From the NCBI GenBank assembly GCA_024663395.1, contig JANFAH010000051.1, positions 124,001 through 188,000 of the forward strand: a DNA stretch of 64,000 nucleotides. The letters run 5' to 3'. The position numbers were made by a program, and so were the translations under genes. The notes under the pieces are model-generated. The model searched no databases and was not told where the DNA came from. It was given only the letters and a program-made list of their open reading frames with translations. Position 1 is the stretch's first letter; each line of letters opens with the position of its first letter. This document shows, piece by piece, positions 63,424 through 64,000 of this stretch. Origin of the DNA: Pisolithus tinctorius. Taxonomy: Eukaryota; Basidiomycota; Agaricomycetes; Boletales; Pisolithaceae.

Positions 63424-63709
63424 TGTTGGAGTTTATCACTTTTACCTTTGAGGTGGTTCACCGAGCACAGCATTACATAATCCAAAAATGGACACTTAGC
63501 AGTTTATTTTTTCCTTACTGCACCTCAGCTTCAACCAACTTGAAGTCTGAGGTGGGACTCCTTCCATTCATTATATTGGAACACTTACTTACCTACCTAC
63601 AGTATATTCCTCTCTATAGGTAGTTAATTGTTTAGCTTCAACCAACTTGAAGTCTGAGTATATTCCTCTCTATAGACTTGACAATCCTGCAGCTCATCAT
63701 CCTCCAAAA
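63424..63709 (+). repeat. 3' LTR of element F
   Basis: 286 bp, near identical to 46583-46868. Followed by the target duplication CAACT. Confidence 0.93.
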
Positions 63710-63830
63710 CAACTCAGGTATGGTCAGCTTTGATTTGCTGTCATCCATCAGAGAGCATGTGTGGGAGAAAGTGCAGAAATTGTCTGCTATATTAATGTTG
63801 TCATACAAAGACTATCATGTACACTCTTGA
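63710..63830 (+). pseudogene. Gene disrupted by element F, right part
   Basis: In frame with 46309-46582 once F and one CAACT are removed: SGMVSFDLLSSIREHVWEKV ... to TGA 63828-63830. CAGGTATGG at 63714-63722 could instead be a splice donor, in which case the exon ends there. Confidence 0.45.
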
Positions 63831-64000
63831 GTGCCTGTAGGGTAGCAATTGATTGCCATTTGTTGTCCTCGTGAAAATTCACTCCCTACCTCTGAGCAAA
63901 TCACAAGTTTGCATTAATACCAGTGTTGATGTCTGATTTACAAGTACTACAGGTACAGTAGATCTAGACTTGATGTTACTTTAATATTGATAGAAGGTTA
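63831..64000. other. No gene recognised
   Basis: Short A/T-rich tail of the window; nothing identifiable. Confidence 0.4.

Larger units (their letters stand above)
46583..63709 (+). mobile_element. Ty1/copia element F, full length, nested insertions
   Basis: Two 286-bp LTRs (46583-46868, 63424-63709), nearly identical by eye; target duplication CAACT (46578-46582, 63710-63714). Gag-PR-IN-RT-RNaseH in copia order on the plus strand. It contains D4 (48915-50766) and A1 (52752-62806). Without them F is about 5.2 kb, normal for copia. Remaining damage: TGA at 50928, a frameshift in an A run near 51420, and TGA near 51560. Confidence 0.95.

Noticed and set aside
1..64000. tRNA, rRNA or bacterial-type operons
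   Set aside because: No cloverleaf-like segment or rRNA core sequence noticed by eye; only tRNA-complementary primer sites were seen.

Overview
The window reads as a transposon-dense island in a basidiomycete genome, most probably an Agaricomycete and perhaps Boletales. The reasons are short spliceosomal introns (39-63 nt, GTRAGT...CTRAC...YAG), Ty3/gypsy and Ty1/copia elements of fungal type, Zn2Cys6 zinc-cluster genes, and very few recognisable host genes. There are no prokaryotic operons, tRNAs, rRNAs or CRISPR arrays that I can see. Family names used here (A-F) are mine.

Layout. 1-3029: a degraded multi-exon gene fragment (477-967), a hairpin MITE-like element (1879-2032) and non-coding DNA. 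3030-9728: gypsy element B (+ strand; LTR, self-primer site, gag, PR, RT-RNaseH, IN) with an ANTISENSE Zn2Cys6 gene before its truncated 3' LTR. 9729-11577: a 1.85-kb LTR (family D) that joins B to a different gypsy element without a target duplication. 11578-26132: gypsy element A2 (+), broken by a solo A LTR (14069-14720), a solo D LTR (16460-18307) and, in its own 3' LTR, a complete gypsy element C (18818-25678, minus; chromodomain plus an extra zinc-knuckle ORF). 26133-28400: a large palindrome whose arms are 42-bp tandem repeats (foldback-like). 28646-29690: 3' remnant of a second C element. 29691-37476: a B-type LTR interrupted by copia element E (29924-37396, minus), which holds a D LTR (30231-32688), which holds a B-type solo LTR (31623-32210). 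37477-45406: non-coding DNA, then two degraded multi-exon genes on the minus strand. 45922-46582 and 63710-63830: one plus-strand gene split by copia element F (46583-63709; perfect 5-bp target duplication CAACT). F contains a solo D LTR (48915-50766) and a full-length gypsy element A1 (52752-62806, minus). A1 carries its own antisense, intron-containing Zn2Cys6 gene (53717-54829).

The insertions can be ordered from target duplications: CAACT for F, GTCCC for C, GGTAG for E, CAGTT for the B solo LTR; ACGG, GCGA and TTGG (4 bp) for D; ACAC and CCAT/CCGT (4 bp) for A. Older copies are broken largely by C-to-T changes at CpG (CGA to TGA, CAG to TAG), as expected from methylation decay or a RIP-like process.

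Most interesting points: (1) two unrelated gypsy families each carry an antisense, spliced Zn2Cys6 gene between integrase and 3' LTR; (2) the 1.85-kb D LTR carries a 159-codon ORF of constant 480-bp span, intact in the youngest host; (3) element C has a conserved third ORF with two zinc knuckles; (4) a foldback-like palindrome; (5) matching self-primer geometry in B and C and half-tRNA(iMet) primer sites in E and F.
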